From Deltaproteobacteria bacterium (GTDB taxonomy: Bacteria; Desulfobacterota; G020345765), in assembly GCA_030616835.1 (NCBI GenBank), contig JAUWWP010000010.1:1-22008 (forward strand): 22,008 bases of DNA. The letters are read 5' to 3'. This document shows positions 13,834 through 20,703 of the stretch, in pieces. Within the stretch, counting starts at the first letter, position 1, and each line of letters begins with the position of its first letter. The position numbers and the translations under genes were made by a program. Below the pieces are notes generated by a model. It had not been told where the DNA came from, did no database searches, and saw only the letters and a list, made by a program, of their open reading frames with translations.

Positions 13834-14670
13834 GTGTTTCTCGACGAGATTATCAAACATAAAAAGGAAGAGCTCAAGGAAGCCAAGAGCGAATTTCCGA
13901 TAATTGAGCTTAAGAAAAGATTAGACGACTTACCGCCGACTAAGGGTTTTAAGAAGGCATTTTTGTCATCAACACTTGATCGTGAACCACTGACACGGAT
14001 TGTTGCCGAGATAAAGAGGGCCTCTCCTTCCAAAGGGATTATCCGAAATGATTTCGATCCGGTAAAGATCGCCAGGATCTATGAAGGGGAGGGGGCTACC
14101 GCCATCTCCGTTCTGACCGAGGTGCATTTCTTTAAAGGGAGCGCCGATCATCTTCAGCTAATCCGCAAAGCGGTGAAGATTCCTCTGCTCCGAAAGGATT
14201 TTATCTTTGATGAGTACCAGATTTATGAGGCAAGGGTCTGGGGAGCCGATGCGGTTTTGTTAATCTCCGCCATTTTGGACATTAATGAACTCCGGGAGCT
14301 TATCAATCTAAGCAGAGACTTGGGGTTAGATTGCCTGCTGGAGGTACATAATCAAAAGGAGTTAGAAAAGGTTTTGGATACCGAGGCGGAAATGATCGGA
14401 ATAAATAATCGTGATCTCCAGAGTTTTGAAGTCGAGATAAATAATACCTTAAAATTGATCCCGATGATCCCAAAGGGTAAGATTATAATCAGTGAGAGCG
14501 GAATTAATACCCGTGAAGAAATCATTAGATTACAGGAGGCAGGGGTGGATGGCTTCCTCATCGGGGAGGCTTTAATCAGGGAACCAGATATAGGGATGAA
14601 ATTAAAAGGTTTCCTGGGAATAGATAGTAAGGAGTTGTCGAAAACCCAGTCAAAGGCAAAAGCTGGTTAA
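13834..14670 (+). CDS. trpC: Indole-3-glycerol-phosphate synthase
   Basis: This 278-residue TIM-barrel enzyme closes the indole ring, converting carboxyphenylamino-deoxyribulose phosphate to indole-3-glycerol phosphate. The catalytic strand reads IVAEIKRASPSKG (Glu59, Lys61), followed by LLRKDFIFDEYQI, GADAVLLISAIL, IGINNRDLQSFEV, ISESGI and the phosphate-binding GFLIGEALI. The start is GTG, giving MFLDEIIKHKKEEL, the normal N-terminus; the ribosome site is weak. It is a stand-alone enzyme, not fused to TrpF as in enteric bacteria; trpF starts only 2 bases after its stop, so the pair is tightly co-translated. Confidence 0.97.
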   Translation: MFLDEIIKHKKEELKEAKSEFPIIELKKRLDDLPPTKGFKKAFLSSTLDREPLTRIVAEIKRASPSKGIIRNDFDPVKIARIYEGEGATAISVLTEVHFFKGSADHLQLIRKAVKIPLLRKDFIFDEYQIYEARVWGADAVLLISAILDINELRELINLSRDLGLDCLLEVHNQKELEKVLDTEAEMIGINNRDLQSFEVEINNTLKLIPMIPKGKIIISESGINTREEIIRLQEAGVDGFLIGEALIREPDIGMKLKGFLGIDSKELSKTQSKAKAG

Positions 14671-14672
14671 AG

Positions 14673-15299
14673 ATGATCAGGATAAAAATTTGCGGCATTA
14701 CCGATTTAAACGACGCCCTTAAGGCAGCTGACCTGGGGGCTGATGCCCTGGGCTTTAATTTCTACCCTAAAAGCCCTCGTCTTGTCTCTGCGCAGAAAGC
14801 TAAGGAGATCATCCGGAAGCTCCCTCCGTTTCTTGTTCAAGTCGGTATTTTTGTCAACGAGTCTTCAGAAGGGGTTCGGAAGATAGCAGATTCTACGAGA
14901 ATTCAGGCAATTCAGCTCCAGGGGGATGAATCTCCGGATTTCTGTTCCCAATTCAGCCAGCCCGTGATTAAGGCCATCCGGATTAAGAACCAGGACAGCC
15001 TGAAGGTTATCAAGAATTATCAAGTAAGTGCTTTTTTACTTGACAGCTATTCTCCGGGTTATTACGGCGGGTCAGGAAAGGCCTTTGATTGGAGCCTGGC
15101 GATGGAAGCCAAGAAATATGGCCGGATTGTCCTTGCTGGAGGACTCAACCCCGATAACATTGCTGAGGCGATTAGAGAAGTAATGCCTTACGGGGTTGAT
15201 GTCTGCAGTGGGGTGGAAAAAGAGCCGGGGAAGAAGGATCATGAGAAGCTAAGAGAGTTTATCAGGACGGTAAGATCATTAAATATAGAGCAGGATTAA
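14673..15299 (+). CDS. trpF: Phosphoribosylanthranilate isomerase
   Basis: A TIM-barrel enzyme of 208 residues performing the Amadori rearrangement between the TrpD and TrpC steps. The general base Cys7 lies in KICGITDLND and the general acid Asp124 in LLDSYSPGYYGGSGKAFDW. GADALGFNFYPKSPR, VQVGIFVNE, IQLQGDE and LAGGLNPDNI follow, and the last strand is VDVCSGVE, where most relatives have SSGVE. It starts 2 bases after trpC. A 257-base repeat-filled gap separates it from trpB. Confidence 0.96.
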   Translation: MIRIKICGITDLNDALKAADLGADALGFNFYPKSPRLVSAQKAKEIIRKLPPFLVQVGIFVNESSEGVRKIADSTRIQAIQLQGDESPDFCSQFSQPVIKAIRIKNQDSLKVIKNYQVSAFLLDSYSPGYYGGSGKAFDWSLAMEAKKYGRIVLAGGLNPDNIAEAIREVMPYGVDVCSGVEKEPGKKDHEKLREFIRTVRSLNIEQD

Positions 15300-15325
15300 A
15301 CCCGGATAGTGAAAAATGTATAAGA

Positions 15326-15432
15326 AAATCCAAATGCCAAAATCCAAATGTCAAATAAATGACAAATGTCAAAATCTAAACGCCAAATATTTTGTCATTT
15401 GAACTTTGGGTTTCATTTGAACTTTAAGTTCA
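15326..15432. repeat. A-rich/T-rich inverted repeat, possibly a gene-less element
   Basis: A-rich words (CCAAATGCC, CCAAATGTC, AAATGACAAATGTCAAAAT) from 15326 to about 15390 are followed directly by their T-rich complements (ATTTTGTCATTTGAACTTTGG, then CATTTGAAC) to about 15432. The arms face each other as they do around the four-helix-bundle gene, but with no gene between them. Confidence 0.6.
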
Positions 15433-15441
15433 GCCTTCGTA

Positions 15442-15462
15442 GCCTACTACGGCGAAGTAGGC
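15442..15462. repeat. Hairpin GCCTACT...AGTAGGC between trpF and trpB
   Basis: A perfect 7-base stem with a 7-base loop. The overlapping 12-mer CGAAGTAGGCCT (15453-15464) is the exact complement of AGGCCTACTTCG in the trp leader (10639-10650), so this is another dispersed repeat word. A further CCTTCGACAGGCTTAGGACA fragment of the leader repeat follows near 15502. Confidence 0.6.
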
Positions 15463-15556
15463 CTTTGACATATGACATTAAATCCTGTGGGTGAATTCTA
15501 TTCCTTCGACAGGCTTAGGACAACCTACCCACTATATTCAGTAAAGAGGCTTAGTT

Positions 15557-16747
15557 ATGTTGCCCGATAAAAAAGGCCATTTCGGTGAGTTCGGGGGTAA
15601 GTTTGTTCCCGAAACCCTGATGCCGGCATTAAAGGAGCTGGAAAGGGAATATAAGGTAGCCCGAAGAGATAAGAAATTTCAAAAGAATCTAAAGCACTAT
15701 CTGAAAGGTTTTGCCGGAAGGCCAACGCCTTTATTTTTTGCGGAGAGGATGAGCAGGGATTTAGGGAGAGCCAAGATCTATCTTAAAAGAGAAGATCTTT
15801 GCCACACCGGGGCTCATAAGATAAATAATACCCTGGGACAGGTACTTTTAGCTATCCGAATGGGAAAGAGGAGGATTATTGCGGAAACCGGGGCAGGACA
15901 GCACGGAGTCGCTACGGCAACCGCGGCTGCTATTTTCGGCTTGGAGTGCCGGATCTATATGGGGGAAGAGGATATTGAACGTCAGTCATTGAATGTTTTT
16001 CGAATGAGACTTTTGGGGGCAGAGGTTATCCCGGTTTCCTCAGGGACTAAAACCCTGAAAGATGCCATTAACGAAACAATTAGAGACTGGGTAACCAATG
16101 TAAGAGACACCCATTATATCATCGGCTCAGTGGTTGGCCCACATCCCTATCCCATGATGGTAAGGGATTTTCAGTCAATAATCGGTCGGGAAACCAAGAA
16201 GCAGGTTCTCAAGGAAGAAGGGAGACTGCCTGATTACCTTATTGCCTGTGTCGGTGGGGGAAGTAATTCCATTGGTCTTTTTCACCCTTTTCTTAAGAAC
16301 AAAAGGATAAAGATGATTGGCGTAGAGGCCGCTGGGTGGGGACTTAATAAAAGCGGAAAACATGGAGCTACTCTCTGTCGGGGAAGGGTAGGGGTGCTGC
16401 ATGGGAGCAAAAGCCACTTACTCCAGGATAAAGATGGACAGATTAGCCCGGCTCATTCCCTGGCACCCGGCCTGGATTATCCTGGCGTCGGGCCAGAGTT
16501 AAGCTATCTCAAGGAAAGCGGGAGAGTAAAATTTACGGCAGTTACCAACAAAGAGGCATTAAGTGCATTTGACTATCTTTCTCAGATGGAAGGGATTGTT
16601 CCTGCTCTGGAGCCTTCCCATGCAATTGCCTATGTCAAAAAATTGGCTTCCCGGCTAAACAGTAAGAGCTTAATTGTTATTAACCTCTCCGGGAGAGGTG
16701 ATAAGGATGTCCATTTAGTGGCCCAGGCCAAAGGAGAGAAGCTATAA
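15557..16747 (+). CDS. trpB: Tryptophan synthase beta subunit
   Basis: A 396-residue PLP enzyme that condenses indole with serine, receiving indole from TrpA through a tunnel. The PLP-binding Lys88 lies in HTGAHKINNTLGQ. GRPTPL-like sequence precedes it; ETGAGQHGVATATAAAIFGL, SVVGPHPYPMMVRDFQ, the phosphate-binding CVGGGSNSIG, and HSLAPGLDYPGVGPE follow. This is the TrpB1 class normally paired with TrpA. The ATG is backed by AAAGAGG (15543-15549). Relatives often read SAGLDYPG and GPEH where this protein has APGLDYPG and GPEL, a minor oddity. It is separated from trpF and trpA by repeats but keeps the operon order. Confidence 0.97.
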   Translation: MLPDKKGHFGEFGGKFVPETLMPALKELEREYKVARRDKKFQKNLKHYLKGFAGRPTPLFFAERMSRDLGRAKIYLKREDLCHTGAHKINNTLGQVLLAIRMGKRRIIAETGAGQHGVATATAAAIFGLECRIYMGEEDIERQSLNVFRMRLLGAEVIPVSSGTKTLKDAINETIRDWVTNVRDTHYIIGSVVGPHPYPMMVRDFQSIIGRETKKQVLKEEGRLPDYLIACVGGGSNSIGLFHPFLKNKRIKMIGVEAAGWGLNKSGKHGATLCRGRVGVLHGSKSHLLQDKDGQISPAHSLAPGLDYPGVGPELSYLKESGRVKFTAVTNKEALSAFDYLSQMEGIVPALEPSHAIAYVKKLASRLNSKSLIVINLSGRGDKDVHLVAQAKGEKL

Positions 16748-16831
16748 AAAAGAGAAATGTCAAATGCCAAAGTTCAAAGTTCAAATGAAAACCAAAGTTC
16801 AAATGACAAATTCATTTAATTCAGGGAATAG

Positions 16832-16916
16832 CCTTGTCCGCCATAGTCTCGATGTCCATCGGGACGACGGCGGAAGGGAGTAGCATCCGACTTCGCCAAG
16901 GCTTCGTCGGACAGGG
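16832..16916. repeat. Branched palindromic element between trpB and trpA
   Basis: The outer CCTTGTCCG (16832-16840) pairs with CGGACAGGG (16908-16916) with one G-T. Within it TCCGCC/GGCGGA encloses GTCTCGATG-TC-CATCGGGAC (16846-16865), and TCCGAC/GTCGGA forms a second branch (about 16886-16911) that overlaps the outer stem. The inner hairpin has the same GATG-TC-CATC core as 10298-10315. Confidence 0.6.
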
Positions 16917-16943
16917 GGAGTAGCAGGGAGTAGCAAGGAATAG
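16913..16943. repeat. Degenerate decamer repeats (CAGGGAGTAG type)
   Basis: CAGGGGGAGTAG, CAGGGAGTAG and CAAGGAATAG stand head to tail, with AAGGGAGTAG upstream near 16874. They are variants of the unit repeated at 2667-2701, here on the opposite strand. Confidence 0.65.
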
Positions 16944-17093
16944 AAGGGAACAAACCTGTCGATGGATAGGTTAGGTCAATCGGTTGAGGTTGCGCAACTG
17001 GCATCGTTTTTCGTAAAGCGGCTGGAGTAACGTAACCAAATGACGAGTGACGAAACGAGCAGCGCAACCGAACAACGAATGAACAATTAAAAG

Positions 17094-17891
17094 ATGTCCA
17101 GAATATCTAAGAAATTCAAAGAGTTAAGGGAAAATAATAGAAAAGCCTTGATAGTCTTTGTCACTGCCGGAGTCCCTGATCTGCAGACAACCGGAACCCT
17201 TATTTTAGAGCTTGAGAGGTCGGGGGTGGATATTATCGAGTTGGGTATTCCTTTCTCCGATCCTCTGGCTGATGGGCCGGTCATTCAAAGATCTTCCCAG
17301 AGGTCACTGGAAGGAGGCGTAACCTTAACTAAGATCTTAAAACTCCTCAAGGATATTCGCCGAAAGACGGAAATCCCTTTAGTTCTGATGGGCTACTATA
17401 ATCCCATTTTGAACTATGGGGAAAAGAAGTTCATTCGAGACTCGGTAAACGCCGGGGCTGATGGTTTGATCGTTCCTGATCTCCCGCCCGAGGAAGGGGA
17501 AAATATCATTAGAGAGGGAAGGGCGAAGGGTCTCGATGTTATCTTTTTACTTGCTCCAACCAGTACCGAAGAGAGAATTAAGCTTATTGCCAGACTAAGC
17601 CGGGGATTCATCTATTATGTATCTTTAACTGGAGTTACCGGGATGCGAGACCAATTAGTGGATTCAATTAAGCCCATGGTAAAGAAGATTCGAAGATTTA
17701 CTAACAAGCCAATTGCCGTTGGCTTCGGGATCTCCAATCCTCAACAGGCTGGTAAGGTAGCGGCGTTAGCGGACGGGGTGATCTTGGGAAGTGCAGTAGT
17801 AAATATCATTGAACAAAGTCAGAATAAGAAAGAGTGTCTGAGTCAGGTTGGAAAGTTTGTGAGGTCCCTGAGGAAAGGGATGCCGAGCTAA
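17094..17891 (+). CDS. trpA: Tryptophan synthase alpha subunit
   Basis: A 265-residue TIM-barrel enzyme that splits indole-3-glycerol phosphate to indole and glyceraldehyde-3-phosphate and passes indole to TrpB. Catalytic Glu49 and Asp60 lie in ELGIPFSDPLADGP at the same positions as in E. coli. VLMGYYNPILNYG, GLIVPDLPPEE, LLAPTSTEERI, YYVSLTGVTG and the phosphate-binding PIAVGFGIS and GVILGSAVV follow. Length is normal. The ATG has no clear Shine-Dalgarno. As the last trp gene it runs into coaE on the other strand with only 13 bases between stops and no clear terminator. Confidence 0.97.
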   Translation: MSRISKKFKELRENNRKALIVFVTAGVPDLQTTGTLILELERSGVDIIELGIPFSDPLADGPVIQRSSQRSLEGGVTLTKILKLLKDIRRKTEIPLVLMGYYNPILNYGEKKFIRDSVNAGADGLIVPDLPPEEGENIIREGRAKGLDVIFLLAPTSTEERIKLIARLSRGFIYYVSLTGVTGMRDQLVDSIKPMVKKIRRFTNKPIAVGFGISNPQQAGKVAALADGVILGSAVVNIIEQSQNKKECLSQVGKFVRSLRKGMPS

Positions 17892-17904
17892 GAAATCAAA
17901 GGCC

Positions 17905-18501
17905 TTAGGCTTCCATTATCTTTTTCCAAACCTTCTCCACTTGCTTCCGGGTATCCTCCCGGGATCCTGAATTATCAATAACATAATCGGCGAGTCTGAC
18001 CTTTTCCTTCAGAGTCATCTGAGCCCGGATTCTCTCCAAGGTCTGCTCCCGGCGGTAACCGTCTCTTTCTTGTAGCCTCTTAATTTGATCCTCCTCATTG
18101 GCACTGACAACAATAACCGGCTTGAGCCACTCATCTATTTTGATTTCGAAAAGCAGGGCGGCGTCAACGACCACCACCTCTTCCTTTTCTCTTCGATATT
18201 TCTCTATAAGCTTGAATAACTCCCTGACGATCCTGGGGTGGGTGATCTCATTCAATTTCTCTCTGGCCTCGGAGTTGGCAAAAACCCTTTCCCCCAGTGC
18301 TTTTCGATCTATTGTTCTATCCGAAAGCAGGAGTTCTTCCCCGAAGTATTCGATGATCTCCTTCCAGGCTGGCTTGTTGGGCTCAACCACTTCCCGGGCA
18401 ATCTTGTCAAGATCGATAATCTTAACGCCCAAATCCGCCAGCATCCCGGAAACAACACTTTTCCCACTGGCAATTCCTCCGGTTAAACCGACTACTTTCA
18501 T
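17905..18501 (-). CDS. coaE: Dephospho-CoA kinase
   Basis: A cytosolic P-loop kinase of 198 residues that phosphorylates the 3'-hydroxyl of dephospho-CoA, the last step of coenzyme A synthesis. The P-loop is GLTGGIASGKS (Lys14), followed by the nucleotide-binding DLDKIAREVV, ITHPRIV, the conserved VVVDAALLFE and the C-terminal VIDNSGSREDTRKQVE. Length is typical. It is convergent with trpA and divergent from the thiolase gene. The upstream region has both a TTGACA (18552-18557) and a TATAAT (18536-18541) on the minus strand, but only 10 bases apart; a TAGATT (18529-18534) is 17 bases from the TTGACA, so the exact promoter is unclear. Confidence 0.95.
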   Translation of the reverse strand: MKVVGLTGGIASGKSVVSGMLADLGVKIIDLDKIAREVVEPNKPAWKEIIEYFGEELLLSDRTIDRKALGERVFANSEAREKLNEITHPRIVRELFKLIEKYRREKEEVVVVDAALLFEIKIDEWLKPVIVVSANEEDQIKRLQERDGYRREQTLERIRAQMTLKEKVRLADYVIDNSGSREDTRKQVEKVWKKIMEA

Positions 18502-18604
18502 TATTAATCCATTCTGATTGCTCTAAAAAATCTAAATTATATCAGCTTATTTGTCAATAAAAAGCAATAAAATGTTCATTATCACAAAAACAGCCAAAAT
18601 TCTA

Positions 18605-18632
18605 TTGACAAATAGACTATATTAAATATATT
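18605..18632 (+). promoter_or_regulatory. Promoter of the thiolase gene
   Basis: A perfect TTGACA (18605-18610), 16 bases, then TATATT (18627-18632). Transcription would start near 18639, inside the palindromic operator at 18635-18652, which suits repression by a bound protein. Confidence 0.7.
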
Positions 18633-18634
18633 AT

Positions 18635-18652
18635 TGAATGAACAATCATTCA
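18635..18652. promoter_or_regulatory. FadR-type palindromic operator
   Basis: TGAATGA-ACAA-TCATTCA is a perfect 7-base inverted repeat directly downstream of the -10 box. It matches, except at one central base, the TGAATGANTANTCATTCA consensus I recall for Bacillus FadR (YsiA), a TetR-family repressor of fatty-acid breakdown released by long-chain acyl-CoA. No TetR gene lies in the window. Confidence 0.65.
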
Positions 18653-18663
18653 TTTTTTAAACA

Positions 18664-18697
18664 TGTCCTGAACCCCGATGGGCATCGGGGTCGAAGG
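18664..18697. repeat. Copy of the trp-leader palindromic repeat, in the thiolase leader
   Basis: Thirty-three of 34 bases match 10516-10549, with one G/A difference. It contains the hairpin CCCCGATG-GG-CATCGGGG (18673-18690), which ends 7 bases before the AAAGGAGG ribosome site. The second half of the long TGTCCTGAGCCC pairing is missing here. Confidence 0.8.
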
Positions 18698-18710
18698 AAA
18701 GGAGGAAAAT

Positions 18711-19871
18711 GTGAAAGAAGCAGTTATTGTGGATGGAATAAGAACCCCGACCGGACGGGCACACGCTGAAAAAGGATGGCTCCGAACCGTTGCTCCGGAT
18801 GAGCTGCTTGGCACCCTATATAAGGCAATATTTGAAAGAAACCAGGCAGTCAAGCCGGAGGATATTGAAGCTGTATACATTGGCTGTGCCAACCTGAGCG
18901 GCCCTCAGAATTCAATCGCGCGTATGAGCTGGCTTGCATACGGTTTCCCGGAGAGTGTGCCCCAGAATAACATCGAGATGCAGTGTGCCTCTGCTATGGC
19001 TGCCATCCAGCATTGCGTGCGGGCGATCATGGCCGATGAGGGGGATATTTATATTGCCGGTGGTGTCGAAGACATGTTGCGGGTTGGAATGGCTGCCAAT
19101 ATGGAGTTTCCGCCTAAACTGGGAGAGCGGTATAATCCACTGGATCTCCCGATGGGTCCCACAGCGGAAAAGGTGGCAGCAGCATATAATATTAGCCGGG
19201 AAGAGCAGGAAAAATGGGCTCTTGCGAGCCACCAGAAGGCAGCAACAGCCCGGGATGCGGGCAAGTTCAAGAATGAGATCATTCCACTCGAGGTCACTTA
19301 CGAGGATGGCAGCAAAAAGGTGATCGATAGCGACCAGAATATCCGCCCTGATACCACCCTGGAGCTGATGGCCACCATGGCGCCCGCCTTCAAGCCGGAT
19401 GGGGTTGTAACCGCGGCTACATCTTCTCCTCTCAACCAAGGGGCCTCATTGATGCTTCTGATGAGCAGGGATAAGGCGGATGAGCTTGGTATGTCCTATA
19501 CCCTGAGGTACAAAGCCGGCGCTCAGGTTGGTGTCGATCCCACTATGATGGGCATCGGGCCAATCGATGCCTCCCGGAAAGCACTCAATCGAGCAGGCCT
19601 CACCGTTGACGATATTGATGTGGTGGAGGTCAACGAGGCATTTGCCAGCCAGTCCCTTGCCTGCATGAAAGAGCTCAAGATTCCACTGGAAAAAGTTAAT
19701 CTCTGGGGTGGGGCTCTGGCCTTGGGGCATCCTCTCGGAAGCTCCGGATGCCGGATTACTGTTACCCTCAACAACATTATGAAGACAGATAAGACCGATG
19801 CCAAATACGGCTTAGCTACCCTTTGCGTCGGCTTCGGCCAGGGCAATGCTTCAATCTGGGAGCGGGTTTAG
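18711..19871 (+). CDS. Thiolase (acetyl-CoA C-acyltransferase family)
   Basis: A 386-residue thiolase that either cleaves 3-ketoacyl-CoA in beta-oxidation or condenses two acetyl-CoA. The nucleophile Cys92 lies in MQCASAMAA, and NEAFASQSLACM, the histidine in GGALALGHPLGSSG and the second cysteine in LCVGFGQGNAS complete the active site. The start is GTG, preceded by an ideal AAAGGAGG (18698-18705) 5 bases away; an in-frame ATG at 18678 lies inside the repeat hairpin and would add residues no relative needs. The codons look more G/C-rich than in neighbouring genes, which may mean later acquisition. The FadR-like operator favours a degradative role; the exact substrate is open. It is a single-gene unit closed by a terminator. 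Confidence 0.92.
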   Translation: MKEAVIVDGIRTPTGRAHAEKGWLRTVAPDELLGTLYKAIFERNQAVKPEDIEAVYIGCANLSGPQNSIARMSWLAYGFPESVPQNNIEMQCASAMAAIQHCVRAIMADEGDIYIAGGVEDMLRVGMAANMEFPPKLGERYNPLDLPMGPTAEKVAAAYNISREEQEKWALASHQKAATARDAGKFKNEIIPLEVTYEDGSKKVIDSDQNIRPDTTLELMATMAPAFKPDGVVTAATSSPLNQGASLMLLMSRDKADELGMSYTLRYKAGAQVGVDPTMMGIGPIDASRKALNRAGLTVDDIDVVEVNEAFASQSLACMKELKIPLEKVNLWGGALALGHPLGSSGCRITVTLNNIMKTDKTDAKYGLATLCVGFGQGNASIWERV

Positions 19872-19903
19872 TAGTTATCAAGAGGGAAAGAAAAGCTCCG
19901 AGT

Positions 19904-19944
19904 AATAAAGGCATCCCGATGATTCGTGGTGCCTTTATTTTTTA
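19904..19944 (+). terminator. Intrinsic terminator after the thiolase gene
   Basis: AATAAAGGCA (19904-19913) pairs perfectly with TGCCTTTATT (19930-19939) around a 16-base loop, followed by further T residues. It isolates the thiolase gene from the pentapeptide-repeat gene. Confidence 0.85.
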
Positions 19945-19986
19945 TTGCAAGAAGAATAATGATATGATAGCTTACAATTTAAGGTG

Positions 19987-20703
19987 ATGGATAAGTTAAC
20001 CCGAGAAGAGATAATTGATAAGGTAAAGAAAGGGATCAGCCTGGAGGGAGCCAATCTTAAAGGCATAGATCTACAGGGGGCAGGGCTTAAAGGGGGGAGC
20101 TTTAAAGATGCCAATTTTCGCTATACTGATCTGCGAGAAGCCAACCTGCAAGGGGCAGACCTGCGGGGTGCCAAACTCCGGCATGTGGTTCTTGTTGGCT
20201 CTAACCTGAGTAATGCCGATCTGCGGGGAGCTGATCTTACTCATGCTGATCTGAGGGGGGCAAATTTGGCCCAGGCAAGATTGGAAAATGCACAGGTAAA
20301 AGGAGCAAAGGGAATATCGGAGAAGGTCTTCTTTACCCAGAAGACCCTTGATTCCCTGAACGAGAAAAACAAGATCTCCTTAGAAGATGATCTCCTTACC
20401 ATTATGACCAAGGAAAAGCCGTGTTTTGCTATTATCCCGGCTTATCGCTTCCTTCGGGTAGAGAGTGGGGGGGAGGATCCACTCCAGATCCTGGGAAAAG
20501 TAAAGACCGAGGAAGAGGCAAAACAGATGGATATTGATATTTATCGGGATTCAGCAATCTTTAAGGAGACTGTATATGTGGTAGAACCGGGATTCATTGG
20601 AGTGCCCAAGATAGAAGAGGCTCCCCCGCCCAAGGAACCGGAGAAGGCACCGCCTAAATCCGAGGAGGAACTGCTGGCCGAATTTCTGCTGAAGAATATG
20701 TGA
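19987..20703 (+). CDS. Pentapeptide-repeat protein with unrecognised C-terminal domain
   Basis: A 238-residue protein in two parts. Residues 15-105 are pentapeptide repeats of the A(D/N)LxG type (GANLKGIDLQGAGLKG, ANLQGADLRGAKL, ADLRGADLTHADLRGANL), which fold into a right-handed square beta-helix; functions in this fold range from DNA mimicry to scaffolding. Residues about 110-205 (from EKVFFTQKTLD through CFAIIPAYRFLRV to FIGVPK) form a domain I do not recognise, followed by a proline/lysine linker and an acidic amphipathic tail (SEEELLAEFLLKNM). No signal peptide is seen, so it is probably cytosolic. The ATG was preferred; a GTG one codon earlier is equally possible, and the AAGG is too close for either. 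Its stop overlaps the phosphoesterase start, so they are probably partners. Confidence 0.85.
   Translation: MDKLTREEIIDKVKKGISLEGANLKGIDLQGAGLKGGSFKDANFRYTDLREANLQGADLRGAKLRHVVLVGSNLSNADLRGADLTHADLRGANLAQARLENAQVKGAKGISEKVFFTQKTLDSLNEKNKISLEDDLLTIMTKEKPCFAIIPAYRFLRVESGGEDPLQILGKVKTEEEAKQMDIDIYRDSAIFKETVYVVEPGFIGVPKIEEAPPPKEPEKAPPKSEEELLAEFLLKNM

Larger units (their letters stand above)
16748..17093. other. Repeat-filled gap between trpB and trpA
   Basis: No gene is seen. In order it holds A-rich CAAATGCC/AAAGTTCAAATG words (16750-16819), a CAGGGAATAG decamer (16822-16831), a branched palindrome (16832-16916), degenerate decamers (16913-16943), and a stretch with GGTTGCGC and its complement GCGCAACC about 65 bases apart. 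No promoter or terminator for trpA is evident. Confidence 0.6.

Noticed and set aside
15326..15432. CRISPR-like array of CAAATGTC words
   Set aside because: Units are short and degenerate, spacing is irregular, no spacers of constant length exist and no cas gene is present.
16832..16916. Intrinsic terminator after trpB
   Set aside because: The stems are present but no T-run follows, and trpA lies downstream with no promoter of its own.
18678..18710. In-frame ATG extending the thiolase by 11 residues
   Set aside because: It lies inside the repeat hairpin, has no ribosome site, and the GTG at 18711 has a near-perfect one and gives the family-typical N-terminus.
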